Shown here piece by piece: positions 58,422 through 64,000 of a stretch of 64,000 bases of DNA. The stretch's first letter is position 1. Every line of letters starts with the position of its first letter. This DNA comes from Maylandia zebra (taxonomy: Eukaryota > Chordata > Actinopteri > Cichliformes > Cichlidae). Under the pieces are notes generated by a model. It saw only the letters and a list, made by a program, of their open reading frames with translations, ran no database searches and was not told the DNA's origin. The stretch is taken from contig NC_135175.1 in assembly GCF_041146795.1 (NCBI RefSeq), forward strand, positions 24,157,075-24,221,074. The letters are read 5' to 3'. Both the position numbers and the translations under genes were made by a program.

Positions 58422-59107
58422 TTTTGGACATCATTTAGATGTACCGTTAAGGTGTCTGCTGCTTCACCAGGTGACTTAGCTGGTACGTGTATAACTGCAT
58501 CATCTGCATAAAGTTGGCAGTTAGCTTTTGGACAACTGGCAGGCAAGTCATTTGTAAACAAACTAAATAGCAATGGGCCAAGAACAGATCCTTGGGGAAT
58601 ACCAATTCTGTTTTCCAACATAGACGACTTGTCTTTATCAACCCTCACACACTGTTCTCTTTTGTGAAGATAGGACTCAAACCAATCAACTGCTTGCTTT
58701 GAAAAGTCAAATTTTATCAACTTGGAAAGAAGTATGTCATGGCTGACAGTGTCAAAAGCCTTTTTTAGGTCAAGGAACACTGCACCCACAACATTACCAT
58801 TATCCAAATTACACTTAATATTTTCAACAAAATAGCAATTTGCCAATTCTGTGGAAAATTTTGGTCTGAAACCAAACTGCATTGGATGAAGCAGTTGATT
58901 AGTCTCTAAATAATCAATTAACTGTGCTGCCACAACCTTCTCAAGCACCTTCGAAAGAACAGGGAGAATGAAAATTGGACGATAATTACATATCAAATAA
59001 CGCTCGCCTCCTTTAAAGACTGGAGTAACTACAGCCCTTTTCCAGTCATTTGGGAACGTCCTATTTCTTATCGATAAATTTATAAGATGTGTTAATGGTT
59101 TTGTCAA
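58388..59107 (-). pseudogene. LINE reverse transcriptase domain
   Basis: A 239-residue open piece. CNYRPIFILPVLSKVLEKVV (about 40-59), FLDLKKAFDTVSHDILLSKL (111-130), IGIPQGSVLGPLLFSLFTND (168-187) and the YADD catalytic box at 200-203 identify the RT. A frameshift near 58390-58420 separates it from the next block (58421-58053), and an in-frame stop lies just upstream (near 59120). All core RT residues survive, so the copy decayed recently, but the complete enzyme cannot be made. Confidence 0.85.
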
Positions 59108-59185
59108 TAAAACTCTCTATTTTTTAATAAAACAAGTATCCAAGCCATAAATATCCTTTGCCCTAGAATCTGATAATTTCCCCCT

Positions 59186-60190
59186 GGAGGGTCTTGGGTC
59201 GATTTGTGGCTATTTTCAAATTTTGATTACCTGCCATTTGCACAGTGTTGAATGGACTATAGCCAAATTCTCCAAAAAAAAGTTTGATATGATTTTATTT
59301 CAAAATTCAAGTCTGACTTCCTTCAATTAGCTTCAGTGGCTAAGCTACAGACAAACTTACACTATTGTGCTTAGTGGTCGATTTGTGCCCCATTGAAACC
59401 CATTATAAACGCTATTTTTCACTGCAGGATTTATACCGTTAACATCTGGGTGATGGCTTAGGTTTCGTTTTTGTTTTGGAGAAGAGGCCTTAGAATTGTA
59501 ATTTTTTTATTTGTCCACCGGGTGGCGCCCTTGCTCCACATTTGACCCCGGGCTGGAAAACAGCGGGCTGCTTAAACAGACCTGCGGGAAATGAAGCCTC
59601 ATTTCCGGCGTGCAGCAGCGGCTTCGCCCGCTGATCGGGCGGGACCATTTTTTGGTCCCTAGGACCGTTAGAGGGTGCTTTTTTTTTTTTAGTCAACAGG
59701 AAATAACGTATTTGTTGTCACGTGGTATCGGGCGTGTGTGCTGGAAAAACGGGTCCCCGGTGATCGTGCCCCGGTAATCGTAGCGAGCTACCCCGGCAAG
59801 ATGCACTTATTTCGGCCTAGAGGAGGAGCATTTGCCGCCTGGAGACCATTTTCTGGTCCTGAAAAAAAAAAAAAAGGCGATCGAAATGAATGTTGGTGCC
59901 AATCTTTAGTCCATCTAAAGGCCTAATTATAATAACAATTGAATATTACCTCAAATGTTTTTTTTTGAAAATATTCAAGTTTTATGTTTTTTGGGGCAAA
60001 AAAAGCAGTGCGCTCATGTGACGGAACCGGGATATAAAGGGTTAAAATCCGCGAAATGTAATTAAAACTTGACATGAATATTTCAAGGAGAAGTAGGTCT
60101 AAAAGATTGGCTAATTTAAAGTGGAATAAAATATTAATATATAATTTTTTTATAGCACTTTTTTGGGCGTGGTCGATTTGTGGCTCTAAG
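59186..60190. mobile_element. unclassified ~1 kb insertion in the LINE
   Basis: Separates two consecutive pieces of the LINE ORF. Near each edge is the same 15-bp direct repeat GGTCGATTTGTGGCT (59197-59211 and 60171-60185), and a partial third copy lies at 59368. The middle (59510-59870) is strikingly GC-rich and contains two similar hairpins, GGACCATTTTTTGGTCC (59642) and AGACCATTTTCTGGTCCT (59844), each followed within 50 nt by a T- or A-rich run. No protein, LTR or tRNA-like head is recognised. Confidence 0.6.
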
Positions 60191-60527
60191 CCCGATAGTG
60201 TATGCATTTTTCTAGGACCCTAACCTCTGTGATCTCTGCTTCATTAACCTCTTGAATAAAAAATGAGCTATTTTTAATAGTTACAACTGGAGAGCTGAAA
60301 TTTTGCATTAGTTCTTCTACAGATTGTATAAAATATTTGTTAAATTCGTATGCCATGGAACCCTTGTCGATAATAATTGTGCCATTTATACTGACTTGCT
60401 CAATTTCCTTCCTGCTAGATGATCTGTTAATTAAATCGTTTAAATGCTTCCAGAGGGAGACATTATGACCTTTAGCATTTTCTATAATGTGAGTGTAATA
60501 TAAAGCCTTAGCTTTACACAATTCCAT
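60186..60527 (-). pseudogene. LINE linker between endonuclease and RT
   Basis: A 113-residue frame (KALYYTHIIENAKGHNVSLW, FNKYFIQSVEELMQNFSSP, QEVNEAEITEV) typical of the region between the APE endonuclease and the RT of this type of LINE. It runs into the inserted DNA at its C-terminal end. Confidence 0.7.
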
Positions 60528-61330
60528 ACTTTATTTCTTAAGCCTCTATAGATCATATAATCCATATTACCTTTAGTAGTTAAGGCTCTTTTTAAAGCCA
60601 AATCTCGTTTTTTCATAAGTTTATGTATTTCACTATTTAACCATGGTAGATTTAGATATTACTTCAGTCAAAGAGCTAGTCATGGAATTGCAACACAACT
60701 CCAAATCATCTATTTTTATAAGATGATCCCAGTTGCAATTTGCAAGCTCCTGTTCAAACTTTACAATTTCAGACTTCAGGGAATAAATGTCTTTACGTGG
60801 TCAGGGCTATTTGTACTATAAGACTGCAATCGTTTTTTAGTCAATTTCCTAACAGTTGAAATCATATTATGATCAGACAGACCAGTTAATAAATTATATG
60901 TTTTTGTTATCTGATCTATTTTGTTAGTGAATACCATATCAATTAGAGTTCTACTATTTTTGGTGACTCTTCTTTAATTATTTGCTTAAATTGAAATTTT
61001 GGCATAATAATTTTTAATTTTTGGTTATTAGTTTTATCCAGCCAGTTGATGTTAAAGTCACCATAAAATATTGTTTCTCTACAACAATTCAATTATTTTA
61101 CTGCATCTTGTAACTGATCATAAAATGAGATACTATGTGATGGTGGGTTATATAGGACAACAATATTAAAACACATTTGTGGGGAAAGAATCACCTGTAA
61201 AGCTAAACATTCAAGAGGAGTATTCATTTGTATTTGTATTTCACCTCTAACTTTATGTGAACACTCCTGTCACTCCTTTTCCTCTTGAGTCCCACATTTC
61301 AACCAATCACTGTTCAACTTACACACATTG

Positions 61331-61885
61331 TCATCAACATCGCGTTACGTGCTGTTGGTGTTTTTAGAGGACTGCACACAAGCATGTCTAAATAGGTTGT
61401 GCAGCAAAACTCCTTTGCTTTGAGTAGCCAAATACTGGACACAAATGCAGTGCGATGAATCCTCCAATAAGCTTTCAAATCCATCAGGATTACATCCTGT
61501 CCACTTTTCAGGCACATGCCTGCATGTAGCAGGTATCATTGCTACAGAGAAACAGAAACTGCAGCTACCTGTAAGAATCTGATAAAGGTGAAGCTTTTGA
61601 TTTTGCTTGTTTTTACTGTGGCTGAAGGGCTCTTATTGTATTTTAACCTTTAAAGGTAATGCAGTAATGAGTATAATGAGTTGTCATTTCTAGAAAATGT
61701 TATCTCCCATGTTTTGTGACCTCACCATCCCTGATGTGAAGCTGCATCTTTTGCTGTGTCAAACAGAAGAGAGGTGCAGCTTGACCATAAATCATAACCA
61801 CAACAGCTCCATAATTATCACCAATTCTGTCAATGTTCTTGTTCAAAAAGACAAAAAACTGCTTGGGTGAATCTTGTAATACTCT
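61331..61885. other. intergenic, no gene seen
   Basis: A 67-codon - strand frame at 61517-61314 has no recognised motif. No repeat is assigned. Confidence 0.4.
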
Positions 61886-61887
61886 GC

Positions 61888-62306
61888 ATTAGAGCCCAAC
61901 TGATATGGGATGTTTAAGACCAATACCGACATTTGGTGATTTTTAAAAAGCCGATATATGAGCCAATATTTTTTCTTTCCGCCAAACAAAGCAAACATTA
62001 GTTATGTGTAGTTATTTATAAGTCCTTACTCAGATAACAAAAACAAACTTCTATTGTTGTTACAAAAAGTTGCAGATCACTTGTTTCCAGTTTGCTTGAC
62101 TGTGCTCTCATCAGCTGGATGTTGTGTTTGTGGCATTCCAACTACATGTTGCCAGCAGGGAGGTTACACAGTGCCCTCTGGTGGACAAACTATGAAACAT
62201 CATACAACACCTATAATCTTCACTTTTTTCATTTAAATGAAATGTTTTTGCCAATACCGATATATCGATAAATAGCTAACATTGGCTGATATATCAGTCG
62301 AACTGT
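61888..62306. mobile_element. probable hAT-like MITE
   Basis: The ends GAGCCCAACTGATATGGGAT and the complement of CAGTTCGACTGATATATCAG share the ACTGATAT core. Inside, both sides carry CCAATACCGA and CGATATAT phrases typical of a fish MITE. No matching target duplication was found, so the exact ends are uncertain. Confidence 0.55.
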
Positions 62307-64000
62307 ACTTCGCACTAACATGTGTGGTCCTGTCTACATTTTACAGTGTCCAAACATCTATTTGATGAACCTTACATCGTTTTTATTGCCTCGTTTTTGG
62401 GTTTCCTCTCTCTTAATAGGCTCACATTCTTCCTTTAGTGTAAAATGTTTAGACTACAAGGTGAAAAGGCTGGCTGGAAAAAAAAAATTAGGGACTCGGG
62501 GTTCACCTCAGCCTGTTTGTATCACAGTGTATGATACAGAATTTGAGGCTGTTTTTAGTAGAAAGACTATTAGTGCCCCAACTGGGACAGTGGCTGGCAA
62601 ATCAAATTGCCCAATATACGTTTCCTATTGCTTTATTACTGTTGTACTAATTACACTGAACCATGATATTGTTCAAGGTTCATATCCTGGGCAATGCAAC
62701 TCCTTGTCTCTACAAATTTCTGCCTTGAGAAAGACAATGAATCATTAGTAACCAAGGGCTAGAAAAGCCTACTTTAATGATGCTTAATTAATGACACATG
62801 GTTGATATAATTTGACACTAACTTCACAGCAAGATGTATTTGTGGACACATTTATATGTTTATTTTTTCCTCACAATAGTGCACCGCAGAAGATGACAGT
62901 GCATCTTAACAGCTCTCAAATGCCAGCCATGATCACTAAAAATCTACCAACAAGCTCCTATTTCCTTAACATGACATTTTACTCCCTTTCACAAACAGTG
63001 CAAAAACAAATTTCAGTTCAAGCCTAAATGCCAAACTGGGTAATACTCCTTGGATAATGCCAACTTTGAGTTTATTTTTCCTGTATTGGACTGTAATCTC
63101 TCTATTTTTCCCTCATTCCCTCAACCCTGGACTCTCCCCTTGTTTGAGTAAACAGTTGTCGTCATTTTGAAACGGTCACTGGAGCAGGCCGAAGCTTTCT
63201 TGGCAGTGATTTGTGTGGAGGGAGTCAGGTCCCATCTGTTCCCTGTCCACGGGGGATGTTGGGCCAGCCAACCAGTCTCCACCACCACAACCCTCCTCCC
63301 TCCCATCTCCACTCCTCCTTAACACCCAGAGAGAGGATAATGAGAACAGGGAGAGGGCACACCGCACATCACAGGGCAGCGATTGTGTCTGAGCTCCCAC
63401 TTCGTCACGTCTCGTCCACTCACCCGTCAGATAAAGTCAGGGCCTCAGCTGGTCGCATGCGATTGGAGCTTAACGGGCATTCTTCAAATGCAGATGAGCT
63501 GCTTGACACATGGTGCTGTTGATGGCTTTGACTGTTGATTCGTGCTCTTTAGTAACATACGGTGTTTTCAAAAACATTCACTGCAGCCTTGAACCACCTT
63601 TCATGCCTGGCTGTGGTGTAAGTGAGAACACAAATCTAATAACAGAACAAATTTAACATTAAGGTTTTTATGTGGATTTCTGTACTAAGGAGCTGAAAGG
63701 ATCCATTGAGCATGTGTAAGATAATTTAATCTGCCTACTCAATCCTGCTAACCATGTTAGCACTTCCTCCTGGCACACGTGCTAGACGCCTGGTCCTGTT
63801 TCCCCACACATTGTCCTGAGTATGGGGAAGAAATTACTGACTGTATAAGAGAGTGGTGGTTCCTATCCTTTTCCTGTTTTCTCCTACGCCGTGTGTCCAT
63901 TCTGTAGATATCAATAAAGTTGAGGTGATTGTTCATTTTTAAAAATCTTTTTTTATTGTTCTTCAACATCCAGCCACTTCTACCAAAGAGGAGTGATGAT
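62307..64000. other. intergenic; one unexplained ORF and a GC-richer block
   Basis: An open + strand frame of 142 codons (62320-62748) has no homologue I recognise and no promoter. 63120-63520 is rich in G+C and has few repeats, possibly conserved non-coding sequence. Nothing else is supported up to the window end. Confidence 0.4.

Larger units (their letters stand above)
57540..61330 (-). mobile_element. APE-type LINE (Jockey/L2/CR1 group), degenerate and interrupted
   Basis: A LINE on the - strand with its 3' side near 57540. The endonuclease part (61190-60780) keeps phrases like FYGDFNINWLDKTN and LTGLSDHN. The linker follows at 60527-60190, then ~1 kb of foreign DNA (59186-60190). The reverse transcriptase is at 59170-58388 with LDLKKAFDTVSHDIL and YADD, and the C-terminal region at 58421-57707. 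Frameshifts and stops are present between parts. The element start is not resolved. Confidence 0.82.

Noticed and set aside
63211-63522. 103-codon + strand ORF rich in His/Pro/Ser
   Set aside because: Composition reflects a GC-rich non-coding block. Overlapping frames are open on the other strand too, which argues against coding.
1-64000. CRISPR array, bacterial operon, viral genome or integrated plasmid
   Set aside because: No regularly spaced direct repeats and no clustered intact prokaryotic or viral genes; all repeats are eukaryotic transposons or microsatellites.

Overview
This window is nuclear DNA from a bony fish, most likely a spiny-rayed (percomorph) teleost. The basis is one confidently recognised gene, a teleost-type pituitary adenylate cyclase-activating polypeptide (PACAP, adcyap1) gene with vertebrate introns, in a background of fish-type repeats: restriction-like-endonuclease LINEs, L2- and RTE-like LINEs, hAT and Tc1 elements, tRNA-derived SINEs and long CA/TA/GT microsatellites. 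There is no bacterial-style gene organisation, CRISPR array or operon.

Layout: 1-6230 holds adcyap1 on the + strand. A CRE lies in the promoter, exon 1 is non-coding, and coding exons are at 1114-1218, 1777-1911, 2610-2714 and 3513-3696. Together they encode a 173-residue precursor with PACAP-related peptide and PACAP-38. Downstream, 4207-4327 and 5708 to about 6230 look like two further exons. They splice in phase from a donor inside the PACAP-27/38 amidation site, as in the paralogous VIP gene. 6230-14660 is non-coding with Tc1 remnants and an intact-looking 1.7 kb hAT element (12107-13789). 14690-16895 is a 5'-truncated LINE with an open 708-residue reverse transcriptase/endonuclease ORF on the - strand.

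22916-27000 is the most unusual part. It is a ~4.1 kb unit with CACTC-type inverted ends and arrays of GGTTCTT/AAGAACC motifs, inserted into the 3' coding part of an RTE-like LINE. Inside are a CRE/NRF1 promoter-like segment and two spliceable, open exons of a nesprin (SYNE)-like spectrin repeat. This reads as a DNA transposon that captured a host gene fragment.

27000-64000 is gene-poor. It contains SINEs, a nest of L2-like LINE, solo LTR and broken LINE (31950-34595), another RTE-like LINE with a MITE (37141-37740), nested hAT elements with perfect 8-bp target duplications (45244-46011), and an interrupted APE-type LINE (57540-61330) holding an unclassified ~1 kb insertion. A few GC-richer stretches could be conserved regulatory elements of the adcyap1 landscape.

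No search or alignment could be run. Family names rest on recognisable protein motifs, and repeat boundaries on terminal repeats and target-site duplications read directly from the sequence.
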